Notes under the pieces: generated by a model
The model's database searches: none
What the model saw: the letters and a program-made list of their open reading frames with translations, nothing else
Told to the model about the DNA's origin: nothing
Part shown: positions 43,224 to 53,900 of the stretch, piece by piece
How positions within the stretch are numbered: the first letter of the stretch is position 1
Layout: every line of letters starts with the position of its first letter
Assembly (NCBI RefSeq): GCF_000377505.1
Contig: NZ_KB898187.1
Coordinates: forward strand, 62,001-126,000
Direction: 5' to 3'
Length of the DNA: 64,000 nt
From: Paenibacillus massiliensis 2301065 = DSM 16942
GTDB taxonomy: Bacteria > Bacillota > Bacilli > Paenibacillales > Paenibacillaceae
Program-made: the position numbers and the translations under genes

Positions 43224-45097
43224 TGACGTTTCTCATAAATGGCATCATCATTTGTGTGATTCTACTTACTTTGATCGTATGGTGCGTCTACCAATTAAGA
43301 AGATTGAATGCATACGCGGTTCCAGCCACAGCATTACCTCAGATGGAACGTGAAAAGTACAGCTTACAGGTGATGATTCAGTACATTAAAGATCAATTCA
43401 ATGAATTGACTGGAGCCAACCTATACGATTTGGCACTAGATTTGGAGGATTTTAATCGTCATAAGCAAATGCGTACGGAATTGAAGGCAGCCTTGAAAGG
43501 CTGCAATAGTGGTGATCTTTATGACAAGCTGTACATCAAGGAGCTTATCTTTGATTTGCTCATTCGCGATTACGGACTGAACGAGCATAATGTGGATCAG
43601 ATCATTCCATTTGGAGAGCCAGCACAGCTTACGGTTCAAGATCAGTTTGATATTTTGCTTCAATTGTATAAACAAAAGCATCAGTACAAAGCCCTCTCTC
43701 GCATGATTGATGAGTATCGGCTGGATGATCTCAAACAGGTCATTGAACATGGTGATACAGAATCCTACATCATTACAGCGGAGGAAATCAGGCACATATA
43801 TCGGCAGAAGGTAAGAGGTAGCCTTAGCTTTGAGGACAAGCTACAGGTTATTACGCAAAGGATTTATCAGAGCTTCAAGGGATTTGGTGTTATTGATGAG
43901 ATTCGCAACATGGATATTGACGGTATATCCGGGGGAGTGTCAGGTATTCCTTCGTCTATGAGGGATATTGAGGACGAAGAGGAGATGTTGATGACGATGC
44001 GAACTAATTCAGCACAGGATGCCACTCATTCGATCTGGATTATGTATCGTGGCAAAACGATCCATCTGTCCTTCCTGTCTTTTGGCAGTGAATTAGAACT
44101 GAAGCGAATCTGTCAGACGATCTACAAATGGAACAATCCAGGCCAGCTCACTGAGCAGAATGGTTATATTGTTAATGACATGAAGGATCATTCCCGCATT
44201 GTAGTAATGCGTCCTCCTTTCGCCGAGTCGTGGGTGTTTTTTAATCGAAAGTTCAATCTGTCATATACGAATCTGGAGCAGTTTCTACAACCTGAGGATG
44301 GAGAATCTGTCTGTAATGCAGACCTGCCTGCCGAATTGATTGCGCTCTTGATGAAGGGGGCGAGAGTTACAGCAGTTACTGGTGATCAGGGAACAGGGAA
44401 ATCCACGCTAATGATGGCTATGACTCGGTACATTCATGGGTATCTGACACTGCGGGTACAGGAAATGGCTTTTGAGCTCCATCTGCGCAAGCTGTTTCCA
44501 CAGCGTAATATTGTTTCTATTCGCGAGACAGCGGATATTACAGGCCAGAAAGGGATGGATATCCAGAAGAAGACGGATGGAGCTGTCAATATTATCGGTG
44601 AGGCAGCTACAGCAGAGCAAGTAACCTGGTTTTTGCAGGCGGGGACCGTTGCCAGCTTGTTTACCATTTTATCACACCATGCCAAGACGTTTCGGGATTT
44701 GGTCTACTCGCTTCGTAACTCGACTCTTCAGACAGGTCTATTTCGTAATGAGTCCATTGCCGAGCAGCAGGTAGTGAATGTATTGGATTTCGATATCCAC
44801 TTGTTCAAGGATGCACGGGGGCGAAGATACATTGAGCGAATAACGGAATGTGTACCTTTATTGGATCAGCAGTCTTACCCGAATGAGCCGGAACAGGCTG
44901 CCATGGAGTTTTACAGACGTATGACCGATCGCAAGACTTTCGAGGGACGGGATATTATCGTATTTGAGAATGGTGGGTATGTTGCCAAGCATCCCATTTC
45001 GGAACACCAAACATCAGAAATGATGAAGCATATGAATGATGCGGATCGTGCCAAGCTGATTCATTTGATATCAGTCTATTGGGGGCAGTCTGCATGA
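43223..45097 (+). CDS. CpaF/TadA-like secretion ATPase with N-terminal membrane helix
   Basis: 624 residues, GTG start overlapping the previous stop. The C-terminal half is a type II/IV secretion ATPase core: N-terminal subdomain with FGVIDEIRNMDIDGI, Walker A GDQGTGKST from Gly387, an Asp-box-like SIRETADI, a divergent Walker B GAVNIIGEAA (453-462), and the His-box SLFTILSHHAKTFRDLV. It should power pilus assembly. Unusual for the family, residues 3-23 form a membrane helix (FLINGIIICVILLTLIVW), so the ATPase may be membrane-anchored. Residues 30-200 are helical and unassigned. Confidence 0.82.
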   Translation: MTFLINGIIICVILLTLIVWCVYQLRRLNAYAVPATALPQMEREKYSLQVMIQYIKDQFNELTGANLYDLALDLEDFNRHKQMRTELKAALKGCNSGDLYDKLYIKELIFDLLIRDYGLNEHNVDQIIPFGEPAQLTVQDQFDILLQLYKQKHQYKALSRMIDEYRLDDLKQVIEHGDTESYIITAEEIRHIYRQKVRGSLSFEDKLQVITQRIYQSFKGFGVIDEIRNMDIDGISGGVSGIPSSMRDIEDEEEMLMTMRTNSAQDATHSIWIMYRGKTIHLSFLSFGSELELKRICQTIYKWNNPGQLTEQNGYIVNDMKDHSRIVVMRPPFAESWVFFNRKFNLSYTNLEQFLQPEDGESVCNADLPAELIALLMKGARVTAVTGDQGTGKSTLMMAMTRYIHGYLTLRVQEMAFELHLRKLFPQRNIVSIRETADITGQKGMDIQKKTDGAVNIIGEAATAEQVTWFLQAGTVASLFTILSHHAKTFRDLVYSLRNSTLQTGLFRNESIAEQQVVNVLDFDIHLFKDARGRRYIERITECVPLLDQQSYPNEPEQAAMEFYRRMTDRKTFEGRDIIVFENGGYVAKHPISEHQTSEMMKHMNDADRAKLIHLISVYWGQSA

Positions 45098-47163
45098 AAC
45101 TTTGGCTATTATTCGGGATGGCCCTGGGGGGCTTCATTATATTCATGCTGTTGTTTATTCTTCTTACGATCGGTAACCAACGAACTAGACAGAGGAATAT
45201 CTTGCAGCAGCAGTTTGGCAGACGTGCTAGACAGCATCGTATTAATCTGCTCTATCAAAGAGCGTATGTACATTTTCAGAGAGTACCTCCTCTGCGCAGG
45301 TATATATGGAAAATTCGCAAACGCCTTGAAGTTCTAGATTCTTTTGATGAATACACGATTCGGCGTCAGACGATGAGAATAGCATTTACTACCTTGATCT
45401 CGACTACTGTACTGGTAATACTGTTCTGTCTAATCAGTCGGGATTTCATTACGATGTGTTTCATTTTGTTTGGAGCTGTCGTGGTGAATGGAATTATGAT
45501 TACGACGTTCGTGAACCGTGTAGAGGATCGTCTACTGAAGCAGTCTGTTATTTTATTTGAAAATACACGACATCAGTTCCAGCGTACCAAGAATGTTGAG
45601 GAGGCCATTTATGAAGCTAGTCAGAGTGCTCCTCATGAGACAGCTGGCCACGGAGAACGCATTTATGAGATTTTAACAGCAGATGATCAGCAAAGGGCAC
45701 TGGATATCTACTATGAAGTTGCGCCCAACAAATATTATAAAATGTTCACCGGCTTCTCTTATCTAGTCTCGGAGTATGGCGATCGAATCGTGAGGGACTC
45801 CTCTATGTACTTGAATGCAATTGCCAAGCTAATTCAGGACATTAACTATGACATTCTACGAAGAGATAGACTTAACTATCTTCTCAAGGGACTTTCCACG
45901 ATCGCAGTGCTCTCGGTTCTGTTCATTCAACCTATTGAGGGCTGGGCGCGAAGGTATTTTCCAGTGATGAGTGACTTTTATACAAGTAAAATGGGCTTTT
46001 TTACAAAGGTGTTCTTCTTCCTCATAGTGCTATTATGCTACTCCATGATCAAGAAGCTGCTCGCTAACGATGAAGCCCGGTACATAGCCAAGTCTGAGCG
46101 TATGCTGTGGGAGAAGCTTCTTTATACCAAGATACTGCCACTACGATGGTTGGTGGATCGGATCATACCGCAGCGACATCAAAAAAAACACTTTAGACTT
46201 GTTCAACTAATCAAGAACGCAAATTCTTATCTAACGTTGGAATGGCTTTATGTACAGCGCATGTTACTCTGTCTGATCGTACTTGTTATGTCGGTAACGA
46301 TGTTCGTGTACATGCATTCATTAGCTACACACAACGTACTATATGATCCACTGAGGGGTACGGGAGTGTTTGGAAGGTTGGGCCCCAATGAACTAAAGAC
46401 TGCTCAGCAGAATACAGATTTTGATCGTGCCATAATTCGGACGCTGGCCCAAGGAACAGAGGTAACACCCGAAAGGTTAAGGACCTTAATCAGCACATTC
46501 ACACAGACTAGTGAGCATGATACGAGAACAATTACAGCAGCTAATCGGATATATCACAAGTATATGGAGATCCAACAGGAATACTTCAAATGGTGGGAGC
46601 TACTCTTTACCCTGATCCTGGCAACAGCAGCTTATCACTGGCCCGTCTGGCTACTGCACTTTCAGAAAAAAGTACGTTACATGGAAATGCAGGATGAGGT
46701 GGATCAATTTCATACTATTATATCGATTTTGGCTCATTTCGAACGAATGGATGTTGAGACTGTTATGGAATGGATGGAGCGTTACAGTGTGATTTTCAAG
46801 GACCCGCTAAAGAATACGCTTAATATCTTCAGTAGTGGCCCAGAGGAGGCTTTGGAGAATTTAAAAGAAATCGTATCCTTTGAGGCATTTGGGAGAATCA
46901 TCGAGAAGCTACAGCTGTCCGTTGAGAAAATTCCATTAAGGCAGGCATTTGATGATTTGGAGCTAACAAAGGAGTATTACTCGGAGAAACGAAAGGAGCA
47001 TTTCAACAGATTAATTGAGGTGAAAGCATTTTGGGGAAGAGCACTGGGTCTTACCCCATCATTTTATCTGATTTTCTTGTATCTCGTTGTACCGATGGTG
47101 TATCTAAGCATTATGCAGACGGCAGATTCGTTTCAGCAAATTACGAGAATATCAGGAAGGTAG
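45094..47163 (+). CDS. Fused TadB/TadC-like (T2SSF) platform membrane protein
   Basis: 689 residues from ATG 45094, overlapping the ATPase stop. It has about seven hydrophobic segments: near 4-26, 105-150 (two), 272-330 (two), 391-412, 500-525 and 655-680. Two T2SSF-like helical bundles can be discerned: the first around 155-250 (LLKQSVILFENTRHQFQRTK), the second around 535-650 (MQDEVDQFHTIISILAHFER, LRQAFDDLELTKEYYSEKRK). In classical Tad systems TadB and TadC are separate; here one chain seems to hold both. It forms the membrane platform driven by the CpaF-like ATPase. Confidence 0.72.
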   Translation: MKLWLLFGMALGGFIIFMLLFILLTIGNQRTRQRNILQQQFGRRARQHRINLLYQRAYVHFQRVPPLRRYIWKIRKRLEVLDSFDEYTIRRQTMRIAFTTLISTTVLVILFCLISRDFITMCFILFGAVVVNGIMITTFVNRVEDRLLKQSVILFENTRHQFQRTKNVEEAIYEASQSAPHETAGHGERIYEILTADDQQRALDIYYEVAPNKYYKMFTGFSYLVSEYGDRIVRDSSMYLNAIAKLIQDINYDILRRDRLNYLLKGLSTIAVLSVLFIQPIEGWARRYFPVMSDFYTSKMGFFTKVFFFLIVLLCYSMIKKLLANDEARYIAKSERMLWEKLLYTKILPLRWLVDRIIPQRHQKKHFRLVQLIKNANSYLTLEWLYVQRMLLCLIVLVMSVTMFVYMHSLATHNVLYDPLRGTGVFGRLGPNELKTAQQNTDFDRAIIRTLAQGTEVTPERLRTLISTFTQTSEHDTRTITAANRIYHKYMEIQQEYFKWWELLFTLILATAAYHWPVWLLHFQKKVRYMEMQDEVDQFHTIISILAHFERMDVETVMEWMERYSVIFKDPLKNTLNIFSSGPEEALENLKEIVSFEAFGRIIEKLQLSVEKIPLRQAFDDLELTKEYYSEKRKEHFNRLIEVKAFWGRALGLTPSFYLIFLYLVVPMVYLSIMQTADSFQQITRISGR

Positions 47164-47205
47164 AGGCAGTTTGAATTGTGAATCATATGAAAAGGAGATA
47201 AGGAC

Positions 47206-47622
47206 ATGAGTACAGCAGCAAAAGCTATTTTAGGAGCCGCGGGATTATTTCTAGCTATCGCTCTCATTACGCTAAGTGTAACGTTGTTTGGTACAGCGCA
47301 GGAGGGTGCGAAGCAAGCACAAACGGAGTTTTCCGCCATTCAGACAGAGCTATCGGGTCAGTCCTATGCTGGTTATGATAATACCATTTTGACAGGTAGT
47401 CAGGTGGTGAACACGATCCGCAAATATTCGAATAAAGAGGATTTTTCGGTGAAGGTAATTACTAATAAAAATTCGGGAGGTACGTCTTATACAAAAGGGA
47501 ACATTGGTGGAACGACGAAGCCAACCTCCAATGAATATGTGAATCCATCTGGTCAATTTGAAGGTACGATTGAACGGGATGTCAACAATGTCGTGACAGG
47601 AATTGTATTTAAGCAGAGATAG
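47206..47622 (+). CDS. Pilin-like small exported protein
   Basis: 138 residues; AAGGAG 8 bases before the start. An N-terminal hydrophobic helix (about 6-30, AILGAAGLFLAIALITLSVT) is followed by a polar helix and a Gly/Ser/Thr-rich beta part ending VFKQR. That outline is shared with type IV-like pilins, and it follows the platform gene as pilins do in Tad loci. The classical Flp motif (G-x4-EY) is not present, and no prepilin peptidase gene is in the cluster. Pilin role inferred. Confidence 0.55.
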   Translation: MSTAAKAILGAAGLFLAIALITLSVTLFGTAQEGAKQAQTEFSAIQTELSGQSYAGYDNTILTGSQVVNTIRKYSNKEDFSVKVITNKNSGGTSYTKGNIGGTTKPTSNEYVNPSGQFEGTIERDVNNVVTGIVFKQR

Positions 47623-47655
47623 CATTCAAGCTGGACTTAGGATGGGATCGGGAGC

Positions 47656-48039
47656 ATGAACGTAGTAGGAAGAATGTTATTCATGTCATTTAGCGTAGGG
47701 TTATTTATTACGGCAATCACAGTGGCGATATCATTGAATAGTCAAAGTCAGGCTGCTTTGGCTACGGTGGACGAAGCTATAACCATAAGGGATAGAGACT
47801 TGATCATGAGTCCTGCCTTAGAGGGAGACGAGGTTGTGTATGGCACCATAGTTCTCCAGTCTATATTTCAGATTGCTGAGATTGATGCGGATATTATAGT
47901 GGATGGGTATCTCTTTCAAAAAGATGCTGACATCCATGAGGCAAATGTCGGTATGATCTCAATGGAATCGGACTATGGCATAGAGTATTTCAGGAATAAT
48001 CAAGGAAAGCTCGAACGCGTTGTTTTCCGCAAAAGGTAG
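47656..48039 (+). CDS. Second pilin-like small exported protein
   Basis: 127 residues. An N-terminal hydrophobic helix (about 6-27, RMLFMSFSVGLFITAITVAI) precedes a soluble part ending RVVFRKR, much like the VFKQR end of the previous protein; the two may be divergent paralogues (major and minor subunits). Same strand, 33 bases after the previous gene. No family motif decides the role. Confidence 0.5.
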   Translation: MNVVGRMLFMSFSVGLFITAITVAISLNSQSQAALATVDEAITIRDRDLIMSPALEGDEVVYGTIVLQSIFQIAEIDADIIVDGYLFQKDADIHEANVGMISMESDYGIEYFRNNQGKLERVVFRKR

Positions 48040-48051
48040 GGATGGTTGAAG

Positions 48052-48603
48052 ATGGCCAAATACGTACTTTATCCTTTTGTATTTATGGTCGCTTGTGGTC
48101 TGCTGTATATTTATCCGATGCAATCAGCCTTTGAGCAGCAGGATCAAATTGCTTATAACATGGCTTATCAGGCAACGACCAACTTTGTGGATGCAGTCCG
48201 CAATAAAGGATATATCTCTCCGATCATGTATAACGATTTTGTCAGGGAACTGGGAACCTCGAATCTGTATGATATCCAGCTTGAACATAAGGCCAAGCAA
48301 TATCATCCGATATACTCAGATCCGGAAGATCCAGACTCCTTCACAGGACAGACTGACGTATTCTATGACGGGAAATATACCAAGGAGGTAATGGCTACGT
48401 TATTTCCTGAAGGGATGACCTCAGATAGAAGTGAAAGTCGCAAGTACTATATGAGAACTGGGGATTTCTTTTCCGTGACCGTAAGGAATACGAATACGAC
48501 GAAGGCTACGCTGATCCGAGATTTTCTGACGGGCAGTGAATCCATGGGTTATAACAGGATCTATATTCCGTATGGAGGCATGATCTTGAATGAAGATTTT
48601 TAG
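48052..48603 (+). CDS. Exported protein of the Tad-like cluster, unknown
   Basis: 183 residues from ATG 48052 (TTG 48046 is also possible). A hydrophobic N-terminal segment (about 4-22, YVLYPFVFMVACGLLYIYPM) is followed by a soluble domain with YNMAYQATTNFVDAVRNKGY, a pattern seen in TadE/pseudopilin-like proteins, and many aromatic residues. The next gene starts inside its last codons. A minor pilin or assembly factor is possible. Confidence 0.5.
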   Translation: MAKYVLYPFVFMVACGLLYIYPMQSAFEQQDQIAYNMAYQATTNFVDAVRNKGYISPIMYNDFVRELGTSNLYDIQLEHKAKQYHPIYSDPEDPDSFTGQTDVFYDGKYTKEVMATLFPEGMTSDRSESRKYYMRTGDFFSVTVRNTNTTKATLIRDFLTGSESMGYNRIYIPYGGMILNEDF

Positions 48604-49573
48604 CTGGGCTGTGGTGTTTATCATGATCGTGTTCCCTCTGTTCTTTAAGAATGACCTAAGAGTTATGGAACAGGAGCGCACGCAGGAAACTATGGTCATG
48701 TATAACGGAGCTTTTCAGGCGGCTGTGCAGGATGCTGCTTTTGCACTGCAGATGAATGAGAATCAGAACCAGGAAAGTAATTACGGTTCACTGAAGAAAA
48801 TTCGAGCCAATAAGGAGTTGGCTGTAGAAGCTTTCTACGAAACTTTATTTCATAATACTGGTATTGCAGATGATGCCATAGCGCAAGGTGTCTTGAAAGC
48901 TTATATTCCTCTATTAGCTATTATTGACTACGACGGGATCTGGGTGTATACGAATGAATCGTTCCGCAATGAAAGAGGAGAGCTGGAGAACCGGCAGGTG
49001 TGGAAATCGAAAAAAGCATACACATATCTGGATGAGCAAGGCAATAGCATTGCTTTCACGCTGGACGACTATATCTATGCCTATAATTCTCACAATCAAC
49101 AGTGGGTTGAGGGAACGAGAGAGGAAGTCGCTGCTGAAGTGGATTATAATATCTCACTGGTAAATGACCCAGAAGCCTTCGAAGCTGTTCGTAGGCAAAC
49201 GATAATAGATACGTTACAGCGGAATGTGGAGCATACGATCAATTCATATAACCAGCATGCCAGTCGAGTGGGGATTAGTTACAGGTTCATGTTGCCTGTT
49301 ATTTCTCAGGAGGAATGGAATAACACCATCAATGATGTTGGCGTGCTCTCCTTCATACAAGGTGTTCCGGTTGGGATGAACTACTATAACAGCTATGCGC
49401 TGGGAGGAGGCAGACTAATCAAGTCACCGGTAATATACGGATACGAGCAGGATGGTCAGAAATTATACTATCGGGAGTCAGATCATTTTGGTGGCAAAAT
49501 TCTGGAGAAATTCAGTAGTGAGCGTGATGCGGCTCAAGCGGGCTATTATCCTGGGAGACGGGGATTGAAATAA
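48590..49573 (+). CDS. Exported protein of the Tad-like cluster, unknown
   Basis: 327 residues; overlaps the previous gene by 14 bases, with GGAGG inside that gene's end. An N-terminal hydrophobic helix (about 3-19, IFSWAVVFIMIVFPLFF) and a helical segment (MVMYNGAFQAAVQDAAFALQ) are followed by a mixed domain with IDYDGIWVYTNESFRN. Like the previous protein it looks pseudopilin-like at the start but is longer. No catalytic motif. It closes the compact Tad-like gene run; SLH proteins follow after 96 bases. Confidence 0.5.
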   Translation: MKIFSWAVVFIMIVFPLFFKNDLRVMEQERTQETMVMYNGAFQAAVQDAAFALQMNENQNQESNYGSLKKIRANKELAVEAFYETLFHNTGIADDAIAQGVLKAYIPLLAIIDYDGIWVYTNESFRNERGELENRQVWKSKKAYTYLDEQGNSIAFTLDDYIYAYNSHNQQWVEGTREEVAAEVDYNISLVNDPEAFEAVRRQTIIDTLQRNVEHTINSYNQHASRVGISYRFMLPVISQEEWNNTINDVGVLSFIQGVPVGMNYYNSYALGGGRLIKSPVIYGYEQDGQKLYYRESDHFGGKILEKFSSERDAAQAGYYPGRRGLK

Positions 49574-49669
49574 ATTTACAATAAATGGATAAAAATATTG
49601 GTTAAATAAGGAAAGAGGGTTAAACTAGATTTAGTGATAAAAAAAGTGAGAAAAAGGGGATTTATACAA

Positions 49670-50920
49670 ATGAAAAAACTAGCTCTAGCCGTGTTTGCAG
49701 GTATTACATTTATCTCTGCAGTAACTGCCTTAGTGGGTACATCAAACATTGTAGTAGCTGCTGCCGCCTTCAAGGATGTGTCAAGCAATCATTGGGCCAA
49801 AGCTTCAATAGATGCTGCAGTTAACAAGGGATACTTGAAAGGGTACTCGGATGGTACTTTTCGTCCCAACGCCCCTGTGACACGTGCGGAGTTTGCCGCA
49901 ATTTTGTCCCGTATCTCCACAAATCAGGTTGTAGATGGTAAGGGTAGCTTTGCGGATTTGAAAGGGAATTGGAGTGAGCAGGAGGTTACTAAAGCGTTAG
50001 GTATGGGCTTTATGTCACCTTCTGATTACCCTGGAGGCTTCAAACCTTCAACACAACTGACTCGCCGTGAGATGGCGAAGTGGATGGCGTCAGGCTTGGC
50101 TTCCGCGCAAGAGGATTTTCACAAAGCATTAGAAGACACCAAGGATACGCTGGTGCCTGTTGCTGAGTATTACAAGGGTGGCTTGGACAAGGTGGATTAT
50201 CCGTATGTATCTGTAGCACTTGGTACAGGTCTTATGAATGGTTATGAGGATGGTTCTTTTGGAACCGCGAAGACAACGACACGTGCTGAAGTGGCAGCGA
50301 TTTTGAGCCGCTATGAAGAAGTGCAGAAGAAAGAAGCGAGTAGCTTCCGCGACTTAAATGAAATGCGTGAAGTAGGCCTGACTGGAACGAATCTGACGTC
50401 GGCTACTGACTATGAGTATGTGACTATTAAAGCAACAGGGGTAGTAGCTGATTTCAATCAAGTCCGTGATCAAGCATTTAAGCTGCGTAACAACCTGGGA
50501 ACCCAGATCCTCCATCGGATGATCGTAGTAGATGCGACAACGGATAAAAAGCCTAAGAATTTGTATGGGAAGATGTTTATTGATGAGAAATATAGTAGGG
50601 TTATTAATTCGGATAGATACATTGTTTTTCTTGAAGCTACGGTTATTCCTGATGGAGATAATTTGGATAATTTGTCCTTTACTAATGCAACAGGAAGCCA
50701 TTTTTTGAGTGCACGTAATTTTAGTAGTGGGACCGCAAAAAAATATAGAATAAACGCTCTTCCTCAAGACGATTTCGCTACTTCAGGATTCTTTAAAATG
50801 GGGAAATCTCAAAGGTTTTGGATGCAAACTACAATTGGAAGAAATTACGATTCAACACGTGGCTCTGAAGAGATTTACGTTAATGATAAAGTTTCGTTAT
50901 TCTACGCTCCAAAAAAGTAA
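49670..50920 (+). CDS. S-layer homology (SLH) surface protein
   Basis: 416 residues; AAGGGGA 9 bases upstream fixes ATG 49670. A signal peptide (MKKLALAVFAGITFISAVTA, cleavage near AAAAF) is followed by three SLH motifs: the first perfect (AFKDVSSNHWAKASIDAAVN, GYSDGTFRPNAPVTRAEFAA), the second weaker (FADLKGNWSEQEVTKALGMG, LTRREMAKWM), the third good (GYEDGSFG, TTTRAEVAAIL). SLH motifs bind pyruvylated wall polymer. The C-terminal 200 residues are beta-rich and unassigned. Probably the wall anchor for products of the neighbouring genes. Confidence 0.88.
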   Translation: MKKLALAVFAGITFISAVTALVGTSNIVVAAAAFKDVSSNHWAKASIDAAVNKGYLKGYSDGTFRPNAPVTRAEFAAILSRISTNQVVDGKGSFADLKGNWSEQEVTKALGMGFMSPSDYPGGFKPSTQLTRREMAKWMASGLASAQEDFHKALEDTKDTLVPVAEYYKGGLDKVDYPYVSVALGTGLMNGYEDGSFGTAKTTTRAEVAAILSRYEEVQKKEASSFRDLNEMREVGLTGTNLTSATDYEYVTIKATGVVADFNQVRDQAFKLRNNLGTQILHRMIVVDATTDKKPKNLYGKMFIDEKYSRVINSDRYIVFLEATVIPDGDNLDNLSFTNATGSHFLSARNFSSGTAKKYRINALPQDDFATSGFFKMGKSQRFWMQTTIGRNYDSTRGSEEIYVNDKVSLFYAPKK

Positions 50921-50940
50921 TGCTAGAAAGGGGTTCGCTG

Positions 50941-53900
50941 TTGATCAAAATAATAACTGGGGTCGTTTTCTTTAGCCTTATTATAACTGCTAGTTGTTTT
51001 ATTACAAGTAGTGCTAGTGCAAATCAAATTACTGTAGTTAGCGGGTCTTTAGATGATCAAGCGCCATTGAAAACCCCGTATGTTACTCCATTAGGACCTG
51101 TGAGGCATCAAAAGCATGTTGTTCCTGTTGTCGGTATAAAGGATGCTAACCCCGGAGTTTATTGGGTACAAAGAGACGATGGTAAGTGGTCTGCTACCTC
51201 ACATCGTGCTTCTGGGGGGAAAGTAACTGTAGATAATATTGGTACTAATTCTGATCCTTGGCCAGGTGTTGGTGAGGTAACTGATAAAATCGATATGAAC
51301 AAAAATGTATATAAACCGTTTGGCTACAAGGACTTTTTTGAACAGCCATACTCGCCAGATCAGGTTAGCAATGCTCATATTGCAAAAGCAATGACAACAA
51401 GTAGACAAGGTACAGATTCTCTAATAACCGATCTTAAAATAGTAGACCTTTACTTTGTACTTATTATTTCTCTTTCAGGAGAGAGTGGATCTGGTATTCA
51501 GGATGGAAGTTCGCTATATGAACAAGATTACAACAAAGATCAATTTAACAACGGCAATCTTTCGAAAAGACCAGGTGGCTACCCTAAAAAGACAGCCATG
51601 TACTACACCCCAGTCGACCTCGAATGGAGAGGTACCATCGTCGAGCACAAAAAGATTCAGGTCACGGGGAAACAACAGCTTGCCATTGACGAACAAGCTC
51701 AATTCACCGCTGAGGTGGCTACACAGGCACCGGGTCAAACGAGCTTCGGGCATTGGTTCGATGTGACAACTCGTAATAGTGAAACTGATAAGACGGAATG
51801 GAAATCAGATAACAGCAATATCGCTACTGTCGATCCGCAGACAGGCATGGTCACGGCTAAAGCTAAAGGTACCACTAAAGTTACGGCAACCTGGAAAAGT
51901 GATGTTTACTGGCTCACCTCTTCAATAGTTGTGGCTGTAGATGGAGAAGAATTGCCCGAGCCGGAGCAGGAGCCGGGAGTTGTATGCACTAATCCTGCTT
52001 CAGCAGGTGCACAGACAGGTAGTCTCATGAATGGCAGTGCTGTAGGCAAAATTAAGGCCGATGAACGTGACGGTGAAAAATTTGAAGTGGCCAAAGGGAT
52101 TCCGACCAGTGAAAGTCTATATGGTGTTGTTCAGGCGCGGCAGTATCTGTACAACAACAAATTTGAAAAATTCACGGGTACATGTACCTTTACGGTTCCT
52201 GTTTCCAAGACATATAACCTGAAATGGAAAGAGGAGGAGGAGCGGGAGCGGCCTGATGGCACATCACGTACGGTCACTGTAAATAAATCCAGCAGTGTTA
52301 CCGTGAATCCACATTATGATATCGTTCGTCCATATTCGTACTGGACTATTCCAGAAATGCAAGCTTTCAAAATCGACAATGCGAAGCTTAAAAACTATGC
52401 TTTTGAAGGCGGAGAAATTGTGATTCAGCCAGGAAGTAGCTATGACAGTCCATCCATGATGCTGGAGACGGATGTAGAACATCTCGAATATCCGGACATT
52501 GTAACGGCCCGCGCCCCAAGTCAAACCATTGATGGTGGCCGTAGTGAGCCAGATGTACCGGACCAAAACCTAAAATCCTTTGCAGAGGCTGCCACCCCAC
52601 AGCTGAATGTACGAAATGATGCTTTGGAGTTTAATGGTCATACCATTATGGACGGTGCGATCGTTCAAACGAATGGGCCCGCGCCAGGCCGAATTCCAAC
52701 GCCTCTAAGCATTGACGATAACACTTTATTTAAGCCATATAATATGATTCCAAAGGTGAAAGTGAATCAAGCAGATAATGCTTCCACAGGAACAATTACC
52801 TATTTGCCACTGGAGGGGAGTTTGGGGGAGCCAACTAATCAGGAACAGCCTATTGGAAATCTTAACTCCGTAACGGTCCATACCCCTGTCGTCATGTATC
52901 CGGCCATTACGGACGATAAGGCGTTTAATCAACGGGTATCACCAACGTCTTGGCGTGCAGCACTCATTTTGGATCGACCATTTACAGTGACAATGCCAAC
53001 AAGTGGTGTGCACCGAGATATTCGCGGCTTTGGCCATCGGGATTATGCAAAATATACAGCGTATAAGCAGGTACTATTTGAATTTGATGTGTACAACGAG
53101 GATAAGAACAAGTATATCCCGAAAAATACGTGGATTGATATTCCAATTGCTCAATTGAATACGACATTTCGCATGCCAACATGGGTAGATGAAGGCAACT
53201 ATACTGTCCATTTTCGTTCTATGGCGGAGAATGCACCTGCTGAATTCACTTGGCAGAGTATGGCGAATACTGACTTGAATCATCATGCGGCGATTAATAC
53301 GATTCCTGTACAAGTCATTGGTCGGCTGTACGATTTTAAAATTACAGACATTGCTGATTACGATTGGGAGACCGTCTTCCGTGCTAAAAAGGGGAGTACT
53401 AAGCCTACAGGAGCAGCATATTGGGGGGGTACGAGCTCTATTGATGGCGCAATACGCGGTAACACCTTTCCTTATGTCTTACCGATAAGACCAGGCAGTC
53501 ACCCGAGTACAGGATATAAAAATGTAGCGATTAAGACAGGCTATCATTTCAAATTCGATTTCAAGACGAAAGGGAATATGTTCGGTGCTAATGACCGAGT
53601 GAAGATCTTACCTACCTTCTACTTCGTCAATAAGGATGGAAGTGGTCGTCAGAAAGTGGATCTATATTACCACAATCAGACGACAGGTCAAAAATTCGTC
53701 AAAATCGGATCTGCTCAGGACACCGCGCAGCGTAGCATCATTCTTAGTGATCGTTTACGGAATGTACCTGCCGAGGATATCAGCAATACAGCTAAATTCG
53801 TCGCGACCTATGGTAATGTGAAATTTGAGCAGCAAGCAAAGCAAAAGACCGTGATTGGTGGGTATAGTCAGCTGAATTTGACGCAGCATGTTCGCACCTT

